Positions 46,134 to 58,329 of a stretch of DNA of 64,000 bases are shown here, piece after piece; positions within the stretch are counted from its first letter, which is position 1; each line of letters begins with the position of its first letter. The notes under the pieces are model-generated. The model was not told the DNA's origin, did not search any database, and saw only the letters and a list, made by a program, of their open reading frames with translations. The translations under genes and the position numbers were made by a program. Source of the stretch: Kryptolebias marmoratus (taxonomy: Eukaryota; Chordata; Actinopteri; Cyprinodontiformes; Rivulidae). The stretch spans positions 9,612,412 through 9,676,411 of the forward strand of contig NC_051434.1 of NCBI RefSeq assembly GCF_001649575.2. Direction: 5' to 3'.

Positions 46134-48031
46134 AGCTTGTATTCATGTGTTCATGAATCTAATTTTATATGACGGGGCTTAATTTTTCTTAGAGAAAAAG
46201 GAGGTTTATTGTTCTGAGCTACAGGTAGACTGATTTGTTGGTCAGCTGGTTAATTAAGCAGATTATTTTCATTTTTTTGAAATACCTGGCTTTGACCTGG
46301 CCTGAGCATTTGAAGCTGATTAACGGTGGAGCACATCTGAGAGCAGCACAGTGTTATTATAAATGACACGACTTTCTTCTGTCAAACAGTTCTTCCTACA
46401 ACACGGCTGCCTTTTATGATAGGGTGTCTTGTTTGGCCTAACAGCAAACCATAAACAAAGTTAACCAACAAAAAAGAAAAATGTCATACCTAACAGAGAA
46501 AATGATAAGGTTTTAATTGGAAAAAAAATCTGGTACAGTGCTTAAAGGGATTTTTTTATTCCTTGCTATTTCTTCTATTTTCTGTCACACACCTGTAAGC
46601 ATTTGCAGAAATTTCTTTAATTACTTTCCATTTTTATAAACTTTGCAGATTTTTATTTGTAAAAAAAACTACTAAAGTTCAGGGTAAAAAAAACAAACAA
46701 ACAAAAAACCACTTAATATATTGTCAATCTGCTGTTTTAATTTTCAAAAATTGGCATCGGAATCGACCAATAAAACCAACCTCATCAGCCGACCTCTATT
46801 ATGAACTGTAAAAAAAATGAAGTGTAAAAATTAATTTTGTTGCCTAATGATGAATTTGTGTTTTTTAAACTAAAAATACGAAAACAAATCTTGACTCATA
46901 TTTAGCACAGAAAGAGAAAAATAGTTAAAGCGACAGAATTTGCCTTGTTTCAAGCTGCTGCTTTTTAATCTGAAAAAGTATTTCCTTCGAAACTCCGTGG
47001 GCAGAAGTTGCACAGATGACTTGTAGAAGCTCCTCCAGATGTTTTCTGTTAAGAGAGGGGTTGCCCCTAAATAAGCCTGGATTGCCGCTTTAACACTTTT
47101 CTTTCCCCGAGCTGCACGTTTTATCAAAAAACCATGTGGGGAATGTCAACTAACAGCTTCCTTACAGAGTCTTGTGGTTTTCTAAGCAAACCACATCTTT
47201 GTGTCCTAACTGGAATGCTGGCTAATATAAATGCATTTATTATTTTTTTCCCCCAAAGACACACAATCAACAGCTGCAGTGAAGCTAAAACAACCAAACT
47301 CTTTTTTTAGTTTGTTCGAGTTTAGGAGCTGCGAGTTTTTGAACGTTTCTCTTCAGTGACGGAAGACAAAAGGGAAACCAAAAAGTGATGATGAAATGGT
47401 AAAAGATCAGATAAAAACTGTGCATATTAAAAAAAGAAGTTTAGTTTGTGATGCATGTGAGCTGGGACAGTTACAGCCAGATATGCACTTCAGCTTCACT
47501 GCCTGAAGGCAGATAGCAATCTTTGCAACTTTGAACTTGCAGAGTTTGTAGGAGATTGGTGATGTTTCTCCTCCTTGAAAAGGAGAATCAGGTTGTCTTT
47601 TCAGCACAGTGAAAACCAACGCTTGCTTGAAAACATGCACGCAAAAAAGCTAAAAAAAAAAAAAAGAACAACACACAGCAGCTGTATTACAGACTGGGAC
47701 TGATTCAGGACATTCTTTATTTTTTAGTTTTTTTCTTTACAATTTCTTGAAATAAAAACAAAACAAAAAGGAAGGTCCCGTTCTGTGTATGGGTGGATGG
47801 GTGAGAAAGGTGGGGTGTTGCACTTAATGCTTTAACAAAACTGTGGTGCAATGTGTGTCACTAAAATGAATTTATTTAAAACGTAAAAAAAACATCAACA
47901 TTAGGTGTACTTATGAGCATCATTTTAAAGAAAATGTATTTGTTTGTTTATTTAAAAGTATTTAAACTAGGGAAAGTGTATAAAACAGTTTTAAATACAT
48001 ACATACACAAACACACATTTATATATCTATC

Positions 48032-48091
<60 letters not shown>

Positions 48092-49425
48092 GTGAAACTA
48101 TTGATTTGTATGCAGGCCTTTATAGCTGAGGGCTAATTTGCAGACCTAGACCTTGGTTAGACTTTTTTATTTTTTAAATAAAAGTAAATAAATAAAAAAC
48201 AAATGCAAATACTTTAATTTCCAGTGAGCAATACAATCATTTATTTTGAAGTGTTTACTCATGACAATTAAGACTAAATTATAGAAGAAAAAAAATCCCA
48301 GAGGTAAAGCTGAGTGTTTTTCTTTTTTTTATTTGCCTGATTATTATTTTTTTTTAATTATACAATATTCATAAAAGGTGTTGTACAGTTAAGTTTCAAT
48401 GAAAGTATTATTCTTCCTTACATTTAGGTACAGAGTACCAAAAATGTTACATGAATACAAACAACTAAAAGCTAGAGAACCTTAAAGAAATTCGCATTGA
48501 CAGGTTAAAAAAAAGGGTTTTCTGAGATCTACATTTTGGCGTTTGAGATACTTATGAATGTCAGGCGCAGAAAAAGAAAACACTTGATAGCGACACGCAG
48601 CAGTTAGTGGGTTCGACCACATATTTATATTTAGATCAGGGAAACCACAATGTCTTGTTTCTCAACCGTCTCTTCTCCCCTCACATGCACCATGGAAAGA
48701 AGTGTTGTTGCAGCTCGTTCTCGATCTTTCTCCTTCGTACATATCATTCCACTTCTTTTCTTCTCCCACCTCTAAACACTGCTTTGTTTCGCCTCATCTG
48801 TTATTTTTATCTCTTGCCTGCTTGTCTTTCAGAGTTTCTTTTTGTCTGTTTTTTTTTTTATTACATCTGCTAGTGTTATTTCCCCCTGAAATCCTTTGCT
48901 TACCACCATCTCGCTGGACTTTGTTGCCCAAACTTGTTCCTTTTCATCTGCATGTGGAGTCGGGTTTGAGCTGAACACATCTGCCTCCGGTGAAACATTT
49001 CAAATGAAAGAAAACAAAATGACAAACACGCTGTTGTGAGGATTCAATACAAAATAGACAGCGAGCAAGATAGACTCTGTCACCTTGCAACCTGTTGTTC
49101 TCATCCCTTTTTTGTCGTGCCAGCTTTAATTAAATTTTAAATCATATTGACTTGAAGCGAAACAAATCAAGCTTTGTTGATGAGTGCAAAGTGTCAGCTC
49201 AGGTCTCAAGAGGAATCTTGGAAAAAATATGTAATTCTTCAACTTTTTTTCGCCTGCTTTGTCCTTGGTGACCTGTTTCTGAAGTTTATTACTGAATGAA
49301 AAATAGCAGTAAAACTTTTCAACATGATAGCTGCTACAGGGAAGTGGACACAGACAGAGGAAGGTTGGGATGGGGGTGGAAAAGAGGAATGCACATCCAG
49401 TGATCCCATGATTTGCTCACAGACA
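46134..49425. other. AT-rich intergenic
   Basis: It contains a second (AT)n at 48035-48087 and many A/T homopolymers. No gene, RNA or classified transposon was seen. Confidence 0.35.
48035..48087. repeat. (AT)n microsatellite
   Basis: About 53 bp of uninterrupted AT repeat; likely a cruciform-prone site. Confidence 0.95.
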
Positions 49426-49429
49426 AGTC

Positions 49430-49720
49430 CTCTATAGCTCTTTTCAGCGCTGGCACAATGAGCACTCTATCGAGGAGCTAACCAGCCATGTCGAGCCATT
49501 GCCTGTTTGATTAAAGGGCAAGAAAGAGGGGCTTTATCTGCTAATGATTTGAGGGAGAACAAAACTTATTCTGTTTTTTTGCGATTGGCATGGCCGGGAG
49601 GAGGACCTTTTTGTGTGGATTTTTCAAGTCGTGCATGTGAGGAAAAATGTCAATGTTTGACTCAGTGTTTGGGTGGAAGGATGCCCCGGCTTGTTCAAGC
49701 TGAGGTCAGCGAGGCTTGAA
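49430..49720. promoter_or_regulatory. Possible conserved noncoding element
   Basis: 'cagcgctggcacaatgagca', 'ttgcctgtttgattaaaggg' and 'gggctttatctgctaatgat' are repeat-free. Inference from texture. Confidence 0.3.
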
Positions 49721-50204
49721 AAACAAAAAGTAAATGTTAGATAAAAACGTGTGCGGAAGCGTTCACACACAATAAGATATACACATACAGCACAAAGAGA
49801 ATGGTCTTTAAATGTACTCATTGCAAACTACAAAGTAAAAAATAAAGAGGTTATCCTTTATCAAATGGTGCAGTTTAAAAGAATTTACTTCTGTAGTTTT
49901 CCAGCTATACTGATGTGCAACTCTCAAATATGTACATAAACAAAACACTCAGTTGAATTTGCCTAAAAACCAAGTTGAGTCACAGGATTGACCTACTTAT
50001 TGACCTAATCTGTCCTTAGTCAATTATCTTTTATACATCAGTAATATTTTACTTTACTATTTCACTTTATGGCATTTCCTCTTTATATACAAGACTCTAA
50101 TTCATGCAGGAGACTTGTTTAAACAAGAATAATACAATTTACACATTTTTTGTGCTTATGTTTTCAGGTAAGTTTAGGTAATCACAGGAAGGGATGAAAA
50201 AGAA
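49721..50204. other. AT-rich intergenic, no element recognised
   Basis: Nothing was recognised. Confidence 0.35.
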
Positions 50205-50455
50205 TTCAAAAGGATACTTCAGATGTTTTTAATTGGGGTTTTGTGGAAATACCTGTTGTAGATAGCCTTTTGAAGTTAATTCTCACTGAACCGATGAGCT
50301 AACGCCTAGTCTGAGAGGAGGCCAAGACCAAAGGGGTTTGCTGCCATCTTGAAACAACTCCAATCTTGTTAGCTGGTCAGTACAATCAGAAATAAACTTT
50401 GTTTCTCCAAAAGGAGGCCTTTCAAACAACTATCTACAACAGGTAAGATACTAAT
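50205..50455. repeat. Repeat family B, copy 2 (foldback type)
   Basis: Partner of 39115-39560. 'gagctaacgcctagtctgag' and 'aggccaagaccaaagggg' are the reverse complement of the corresponding block there, whereas 'aaactttgtttctccaaa' is in the same orientation. The ends 'cctgttgtagatag' and 'ctatctacaacagg' are inverted repeats of each other (about 50262 and 50430). Confidence 0.65.
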
Positions 50456-50479
50456 TGTTTCTTTCTTCCAACAGTCTCG

Positions 50480-51080
50480 CCTCCCAGTTTCTGAATTGTT
50501 CAGCTTTGAAGGCGTCTTCTCTGTTATTATTAGGTGACATATTAAAGTTTCTCTGTGTTTCAGCAGCTTTCGGTCGGTGTTTAAGAAGCTATTAATTGTG
50601 AGCTCTGTGATCCTAATGGCAGTCTTAATTATTGTCTCATTAAAGACACATGCGCTGTAAAGGTCACAAACAGTTGACACTGGTTGTCCGACAAAAATCC
50701 AATATGTTGTCTGCTGCTGCAGATGTCTAATTGGGGAGCTCAAGATCGTGACCACGGCTGATTAAATTCAGGTCATTTTGATTAAAATAACGCCTCATGA
50801 TCATTACTTACACTCATCGTTTCTCACCTCTTCCTGATGCAGTGAAGGCATTCGAAATGCTGCGTGTCCAGCGAGAAGCGTAAACAATCTTGTGGAGAAA
50901 CTAAATGAATATGTAGTGGAGACACGTAGGCTCTTCAATAACAAACCTGAAGAGCGCTGAGATTAAAGAGGCTCGCTGACCTAGCTGCAAGCTATATTCA
51001 AACCACTCTTCACATAATGAGGCCCTTTGCTCTGAAGAGTTGATCCTCTCTTCATTTGTCACAGACTAAACCACAATCTC
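50480..51080. promoter_or_regulatory. Possible conserved noncoding element cluster
   Basis: 'gctattaattgtgagctctg', 'cagtcttaattattgtctca', 'gatgtctaattggggagctc', 'cacggctgattaaattcagg' and 'gcgctgagattaaagaggct' form a dense series of TAAT cores in repeat-free sequence. Inferred developmental enhancer. Confidence 0.4.
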
Positions 51081-52110
51081 CTCAGTGTGTTGCTCACAGA
51101 CCTCCATGCATGTAAAAAAAAAGGAAACTTATAAAGAGTGCTTTTCTTGTCACGATTGTTGCATTTTTCATGTGTTATGTTGTTTACACATCTCCTTGGC
51201 TTTCCTTTGATTTGTTTTTGAAATATTTATTTGCATCCTGTCACAAATATGATTAAACATCTTAAAATGCGTATCCAGAAATAATAAAACAGAATAAACA
51301 CAATTACCAACACCTCAGCCTGACTCAGCCTGATTATCTCACTGTTAGAACGATGATGAATGTCTTTAATATCAAGCCTTCATATATTTATTATTTATTA
51401 AAGACCACCATTGTCTTTAATTAAAACATTACTTTAAGCATGCAGTCATGAGTATTAAAATTATGTAAATTCTGCCTCGGATGAACAACAAGCATGAGAT
51501 ATTGCAAAGTGTCAATGATTATTCAGCATTGACTAAGCCAAGAATGCAGAAGGAGTGTTTAGAAAGACTAAATACATCCTCGCTGCTTGAATTGGAAATA
51601 AGAAGGTTGATTAGCCATCATAGTTCATCAGCCAGTGTGAGAACCTCTATAAGTTTTTTCATTGTTTCAGTTTTGTGTCCACAGAAAATGTGTTTTAGAA
51701 GCCACCAGACAGTAGTTTTTGAATACCGGTTCCAGATTTTCAAAAAGATGTGTTTTCATGTAGACAAAGCGCAAACTTTTGAACCCTGTTCATGCGAGCT
51801 TTCTGCCCATGCTCCCACCGTGTTTCCTGTTTTTACAGCAGCACCACATACAGGCCTGGCACAGTTACAGCAGAGTTTTGGGTCATTTTCAGTGATTGTA
51901 AGTGGATGAAGACAGTTCAGAAAACGGTTCGGTTCTTTACAAGGATATTTTTAGAAACAACAAATAAAATAGACGCAATTGTTGCTGCCCATAAAGAGCA
52001 TCAGTCCAAAGTGATGAAGACTATTCAAACATTCAAGACTGATGAAGATCTTTAAAGGAGTGGACAGCCTAGTTCTCATGAGGTGCAATGCTAAACCTCT
52101 ACATTTACTC
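51081..52110. other. Intergenic, no element firmly recognised
   Basis: A 142-codon frame at 51481-51909 has no recognisable family and is treated as chance. It could include the diverged 5' part of the Tc1-like element to the right. Confidence 0.3.
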
Positions 52111-52149
52111 TAACATAAACCTTAAAGCTGATGGCAGTGCTGGGGAAAA

Positions 52150-52420
52150 AAGAACTCAATGTTTGAAATTATTGCCTCTTTTCTCACTTTAAACAAAACA
52201 TGGAAGCATCTAAAGAAACCGCGGGGTTTCTGAAACAATGTTCTTCGGACAGATGAAGCTATGATGCACAGCTCCATGTGTGATGAAAACCAAAGGCAGC
52301 AGCGCAGAAGCACATCAGCACAGATATCGTAAACCAGCCTTCTAGCACGGTGGGGGAGGGCTGATGATCTGGGCCGAACGGAGTGATTGCAGCTAAAAGT
52401 GGTTTTGCAAAGTGTGGACT
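52150..52420 (+). pseudogene. Tc1-like transposase fossil (plus strand)
   Basis: 'aatgttcttcggacagatga' translates NVLRTDE, matching the NVLWTDE block that carries the first catalytic Asp of Tc1 transposases (W changed to R). Then 'atgatgcacagctccatgtg', 'cagaagcacatcagcacaga' and 'tctagcacggtgggggaggg' with 'ctgatgatctggg' (GGGGLMIW) follow in the usual order. The reading frame is broken and the sequence stops before the second catalytic block. Same general family as the fossil at 29160-29560, opposite strand. Confidence 0.8.
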
Positions 52421-52429
52421 TCATTTTTC

Positions 52430-53640
52430 ATGCTTATTCTTTGTTTTTCATCTGAGGTTGTGTTCATTTGGTTTTAAAACCTGACGTGAAACAGAAGATT
52501 TTCAGTTTTGGTGACAGGTAAAAGTTCAGAAAAGAAACACTTTCTCCTACGGCAAACAACTTTTCATGAGTAAATTTTTGTCTACTTCCTCTCCAAAATC
52601 CATTTACGAGTGTCCAAAATCATACGATGGAATCATTATTTTTTACAGTGAAGTTAATCCATCATTCAGGACCTTTTGTAAAACATTAAATAAACTGCTC
52701 GGCTGACGAGTCTGAGTATATCCACAGATAGCGTTGCTGAAAAAGAGCCACTTTTCTTCCTGATTTGGTTGAGTGGTTTCGGGGGGCCATGTGGTTCCGT
52801 AGCCCCTGGTTAGTGGGTGTATCTTTTGAATGAAGCCGTGGGGTGCTGTATTTCTACAAGCTGTGCTGCGGGAGAAAGTTTTTGTTAGGAACGGGGCAGA
52901 CCATTTGCATTTGAAACAGCTTCGCCCTGCCCCTTTTTCTGCCTCTCTGGCTGCCTCCGTGGCCTCGGGGTAGGGCTCTCTTTTTCGTCAGGAGCGAGCA
53001 TGTGCACCTGTGGATTAAACACACTCAAGCACTGACACACACACACATACACACACACCCGGGTCCAGCTGTGGACTGGAGTGGACTGCAGGGTTTGGCT
53101 AAGCCTGGAGCCCAGGCTTCTTGGACCTAATGACGCACGACTGACCATCTGTGAGTCTTTTCAGAGGACTTGAAGTCCTGCTGCAGAAAAGCTTCAACAT
53201 GTGTCTCCTTTTAATAAATTCTGATTCATTTTAGCGTGATGATACAATCTTAACATTGACTTTTGTGGTTCTCTATTTATTCTTTTTACCAATGCAAGCC
53301 TTGAGTCTTAAACATAAATAGAGTCCATGCAGACTTGAGCATTTGAAGCAGTTCTGTTTTTTTTCTTTTATTAGTACCTCATGTCTGACACACAGTAGTG
53401 CAAAAATAATCTTGTGATCAGATGATTATTTAGCTTCAGTGGGAATGTGATTTACTACAATATTATTTCCACTCTTCCCCCTCAACCCTAACCCTCCATT
53501 TTATACTTTAGCACTCAGAAGTTGGGGTTTCCCAATATTTTTGTGATGTATTAGGAGGCAAAGGGGAGCTAAGCATTTGTCAAATGAGCCCCTAGTTTCA
53601 CCGTTCCATAATTGACCTCATATTTGATGTATTGTACAGG
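52430..53640. other. Intergenic, no classified element
   Basis: A short CA run lies at about 53035-53060. Nothing else was recognised. Confidence 0.35.
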
Positions 53641-53905
53641 GCAATGGTAAATGATTCACACTTATTTAGCACCTTTTGAACCACTCCAGGTTCCGCAAAA
53701 GACTTTCCAAAGTTTCTTATTCACCCACTCACACAGAAACATCAAACTGCACAGATAAGCATATCTGTGGGCAGTANGGGGGGTGGGGGTGGGGGGGTCA
53801 GTGAATAAGGACACTTCAGCACGCTGCAGAGGCTGGGGATCAAACCTCTGGCTTTCCCATCTGAAAATAACCACCCAGCCTCTGGACCACACCAACAATC
53901 TATTA
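53641..53905 (-). mobile_element. tRNA-headed teleost SINE-like element (minus)
   Basis: 'caatggtaaatgattcacac', 'tatttagcaccttttgaacc', 'caaaagactttccaaagttt', 'cttattcacccactcacaca' and 'aataaggacacttcagcacg' match the order of a common fish retroposon ('ggtaaatggac ... atagcgcttt ... ttcacccat ... aaggacacttc'). 'gctggggatcaaacctctgg' is a B-box-like tRNA remnant near the right end. A G-rich tract with an N (53777) interrupts it. Confidence 0.7.
53777..53777. other. Assembly ambiguity (N) in a G-rich tract
   Basis: A single N precedes runs of six, five and seven G's. This is a potential G-quadruplex and a likely sequencing-error site. Confidence 0.9.
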
Positions 53906-56100
53906 TGAAGTCTTAAAGCATTTATTCTAAATGTCAGTAGGACTGCTTCTTTTACAGTTTGACAAAGCCCAAGTTCGACCCCTTCTCCTCAAATATCATT
54001 TATTTAACAGGGTTCGTCAACACAACCTAACCTTCTTCTGTCTGCACTGTTATAATAAAAGCACTGATTTGAATGGAAGGTCCCATTTCTCACAGGCAGT
54101 AATGTAATTCATAGAGACCACCTCGCTGAGCCAGCTGTCCCAGTGCCAGGCAGAATGGCTCTTGGGGCACTTAACCATTTAGGGCATTGGCATGGCACCT
54201 GTACAGGGCCTCTCATCTATACATCTTGGCTTTAGCTGCTACTGGATGAAGCCAAAACACAGATGCCAGCTTCTCAAGATGCTGCTTCTGCTCCAATCCA
54301 TTTAAGGAGAGATATATTTGAGTTTTATTCATCAAAAATAGGGAGTGAAACCTATTTTATCATCAGTTTTCTGAGATTTTTTAGAAAAATATTAACATAA
54401 ATAGAACATATGTTTCAAAACAATACTGTGAATATTGATTCGGCATTTAAACTATTGTTTTCCTGTTTTCCTGGGTTATTTTTTGCAAGCTACTTCTGCA
54501 CACTTTGTGCTATTATGTCCATCAAAACAATCAGATCATACAGGAGATGAGTGCTGTGTGCTTTCAGTTTTTGTAATTTTTATACGTTTCAAAAGAATTC
54601 AGATTTATTTATAAATATTTTACCCAAACAAATACACCAAGCTCTCTTCAGTTCCTTCAGAAACATTTTTCTACCAACATACTTGCACTGTCTTGGTCTT
54701 CTTAGGCTACTGTAGGCTTTTAATTATTGCTCTGCTACGTTTAGCTTTTACCTAGCCTTTTGCTGCTATTAGCTTTTATCTCAGTTTCAGCTTATTTAGC
54801 AAATTTCAGCAGTCACTCAGAATTCACACCACATTTTTCACAGAAAATGCTATTTTTTAAGTTAAAACAGGCTTTTAAACTTCAAATGATGAACAAATTT
54901 GTTTAAAGTCATGTATTATTGACTGACAATGTCTGTTTTTGACACTGTCTTCACTTATTTTCTGCTGAGTTTTGAGAATCAATGCTCTTTAGAGTTAGTT
55001 GTTAAAAGAGAGCCCGTCCAGATGTGGAATAATTTACAAAAGTCGATGTAGCCTTTGATGTCGAGTCAAAAGGGGTCAACTGGCTCCCATGCGTGGCATG
55101 ATCACTGACTTGTGGTTTCCTGTAACATGCCTGTATGAAAAATGCAGCATGCTGTGCTTGAAAAAACATCATAGTCCACGCTGTGTTAGGATAATGACTG
55201 CAGGCTGCAGAGTAGTTCATGAACAGAGACACATCACTTCATCTTTTCTCTGTCACTCTGCCAGCAGGGAAGAGTGTTTCGACATTTTAGAGGCTTGATA
55301 TCTGAGTGCTCATATGTTGAACACTGTAAGAGAACAGAAATAGGAAAGAAAGATTTGAGTCATACAAACCTCAAGTGGAAGTTAGCTCACTGTAGGGGGT
55401 AAAACAGGAATTTGCTGGTGCTTTTTTTTTTTGTTAAAGGGGGGTTAACACACAACCCCTGACCCCAGGGTCTTGTTTTCACACAACATCCAAAGTAAAA
55501 GATACACTTGCTATTTTTACCAACCGAAGCAAGTTATCCTAGATTTCCCCTGACAGATGATCCTAAACAAGTCTAGATATAAATTTAGACTAATGTCTGC
55601 TTTTAACAAATGAGATCTGGGATTATGGGATTGTGCTGTGTGTGGAAACAAATGTTTAAATGAATGGACTGGGCTGGTATACAAAGACGGGAGCTTACTG
55701 ACGCTGTCAGGACGGTGAAATATGAAGCAAGTTCGAAGACAAGTGGAGAAGCTCACTTCTATAACTACATCTGTCATCTTTATTCTGGCTTCCCATCCTC
55801 CGGTTTTTGTTGAGAAACACTTATCCGGTGGAGCTGGGAGTGTAATGACACTATAGTTTAAGCTGCCGTCAGTCAACACGTCTTAATCTGTTGAGTCATG
55901 CTCTCTGTTCCGCTGGGAGAGAAAACCTCTTAGATTTCACTGATTTGAGATCTCTTGGTAACAAAAATACCAACTGGCACACTGGAATTTCTAAAACAAA
56001 AACATGCATTTAAGCTAAAACATACTTTTTTTTGTTTCCAAAGACATGTATGTGGTCTTATGTACTTACTGCCTGCTGCTGAAGATGAAAGGGTGATAAT
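53906..56100. other. Intergenic, no classified element
   Basis: AT-rich sequence with a T/G-rich run near 55422-55448. No gene was supported. Confidence 0.35.
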
Positions 56101-56104
56101 GTTG

Positions 56105-56515
56105 TTTTGCTCATGTCTGTGAATCGCTGAATGGATTTTAATCAAGCTTTCAGTAAATCATCTTTGGGTCACATCAACAGCTCATTAACTTATGTAGTCA
56201 ACCCAATTCAAGATGGCTCCCAAAGTCAACTGCCATTAGAAAAAACATAAGTGGCTGTAACTCAGCCAGTTTTACAGACACTGAGCAAAAACTTGCTGTG
56301 GTAGTAGCTGCAAGTCACTCACAACCCATAATGCAAGCACTAACAGAATACACATGACAACAATGAGATTTTGCATGAGATTATTATGTTATTTTCAAGG
56401 TTTGACCAAAACGGCTACAACTCCATCCTTTCTCAACAAAAAATAATCTAAAAATTCTGGCATGAAAGGTGACGGGTGATATGCATACATTCAAGGAATG
56501 CTAGGCCTTTAATTT
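56105..56515 (-). repeat. Repeat family A, copy 8 (near full length)
   Basis: On the plus strand it runs from 'cgctgaatggattttaatca' through 'caattcaagatggctcccaa', 'cagccagttttacagacact' and 'ttttcaaggtttgaccaaaa' to 'gatatgcatacattcaagga' and ATGCTAGGCC. The right-hand GATATTTTGC block (plus-left end) has decayed. Confidence 0.8.
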
Positions 56516-56519
56516 TATT

Positions 56520-57045
56520 ATGCATTTTTGGTTTTGTGCAAAGCATTCGTGGACCACGAACAGCTGTATTGTTTAGGGTCCTAACTCTTACAGAGCGGAT
56601 TATTTCCCTTTAAATGATCCTTACTAAGTGTGTGTATGACGTGTGGAACTCTTATTGCAGTCATGCGTGAAAAAGTTGTTCCTTCACATCTAAAAGAGGG
56701 TCTGATGCATATTAGCTTACACTTCCTGCCTTTTGCCTAGCAGTCATCCAACTCCCAACCTAATCCCCACCCAAAAAGAAAAAGGAGAAAAAAAACCTTA
56801 CCCACTCCTTGAAGAGTGGGTCACAGGTCAGAAATCCTTCATGCAGGAGACTAAAAAATTTCCGTGGCTCAAAACCACCTCGAGGACCTCTTTCTTTCTC
56901 TGTGAAAATAGTTTTACCAATTGTGACAAAAACAGAAAACAGCAACAAGAAAGATGCCGCAGAGCATGGCGAATGAAAATGGAAATATCCCTGGGTACCC
57001 CTCACCCCCCCTCCTCTGAATGTGCTGTCTCATTTGCATCTCTTC
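56520..57045. other. Intergenic, no element recognised
   Basis: It includes an A-rich run near 56772-56795. No gene was supported. Confidence 0.3.
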
Positions 57046-57049
57046 ACCA

Positions 57050-57520
57050 ATGACCTGTCACAAAGACCAATGAAACTGAATGCGGGCGTGTCAGCGGGAC
57101 AATGCAGGCCGCAGTCCATTTATCTCCATACATCAACAGGGCTGGTAGGAGAGAGGCTTCGAGCGGGCGACATTCTGGTCAGTTTAAAGAGTCTGCTCTC
57201 CCAGACATGAGTTAATGGGGTACTGATGGACATTCAAAGGCAGGTGCTGTTTTTATTGGCTGAAGGCGCAGACTAAAAAGCCGGAGGCTCCGCCAAGACT
57301 TAAAGCTGTGTGTGCTTAGCCCTAAGTGTTTTTTATGGCTTTTTATCTTGAAAAGTACTCATTAAAACGGGCATTGTATCTGTCAATATTAAGCTAAAAT
57401 CCTCCTTGTTTGTCTCCTTTATGTGTAATGTAAAAGGCATTGCTAAAATTAAACTAGCAATCATTTCATTAATGCATATTGTGTCTGCCTTCAATGCCAA
57501 AGTTCTAAACAAAGATCTTA
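57050..57520. promoter_or_regulatory. Possible conserved noncoding element cluster
   Basis: 'caatgcaggccgcagtccat', 'ggcttcgagcgggcgacatt', 'gagttaatggggtactgatg', 'ttttattggctgaaggcgca' and 'catttcattaatgcatattg' are complex and repeat-free and retain several CpGs, between two family A copies. Inferred from contrast with the flanking repeats. Confidence 0.45.
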
Positions 57521-57524
57521 GTGC

Positions 57525-57778
57525 TCGGAGTGTGTGTTGGGAATGAGTCTTAGCTTCGAGCACACCGAACTGTAGCTCGATATCTGTGAAACTGACTGAG
57601 GAATAGCTGTTTTTTGTGTTTGCTAAGTTCGATTAGCTCTGGTGGTCATCCTTAATTGGGCTGACTCCAAATATTAATCATTTGTAGATGTACATCCAGT
57701 GATTACTTTCTGAACTTTTCTTTAAAATTTGTCCAGTGGTTCATGAGATATTTTGCTAACAGACAGGCAAACAAACAC
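57525..57778 (+). repeat. Repeat family A, copy 9
   Basis: 'gggaatgagtcttagcttcg', 'ggctgactccaaatattaat', 'gtagatgtacatccagtgat' and GATATTTTGCTAACAGAC are present. Confidence 0.85.
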
Positions 57779-58089
57779 AAGCAGCAGCATTATTGCTTGC
57801 TTATAATGGCGGCTGGTAATAATAACCTTTGTGTCTTGGGAATAAATCCTCCAATTCTCCGGCTACACATCCCGACTGTCTCAGTCAATCACACATCACT
57901 GGGTTATGGCAGCAAAGCTCAATCCAAGATGAAACAAGGAAACCACCAGGATAATTTGCCAACAAAGACCTGGGGAGACTAACAGACACTGATTTACAAC
58001 AGAGAGAACAATTAGCGCTGAAAAGGCTCCAATTAAAACGACTCCTCTTGATGTGCGGAGGGAACGGAGCTTCAGCGCACACTCCATCT

Positions 58090-58265
58090 GCTGCAAGCAC
58101 AGTCAGATCAATCTGAAATAATTATGGCAAATTAAAGGGTGTAAAAGTCAGCGATTGATACGCCGAGGATGATTTCATATGTCTAATTGGAAGAGGAAGG
58201 CACATTTTACCCGTACGGTGAGGAATGTTTTACATGACTGAGGTAATCGAGAGGAAGAAACTATA
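58090..58265. promoter_or_regulatory. Possible conserved noncoding element
   Basis: 'ctgaaataattatggcaaat', 'cagcgattgatacgccgagg' and 'tacccgtacggtgaggaatg' lie in the middle of a family A cluster and are not part of it. Inference. Confidence 0.35.
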
Positions 58266-58329
58266 TGAATGAATAGTATATACTATAATACTATATTACT
58301 ATGAGTTACTGCTACAAAAGTAGCTCGGT

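Noticed and set aside
51481..51909. 142-codon plus-strand frame
   Set aside because: No conserved domain or plausible splice context; cysteine- and serine-rich chance frame in AT-rich sequence.
53777..53797. Runs of six, five and seven G's as a functional G-quadruplex
   Set aside because: The tract contains an N and lies inside a decayed SINE; the sequence itself may be wrong.
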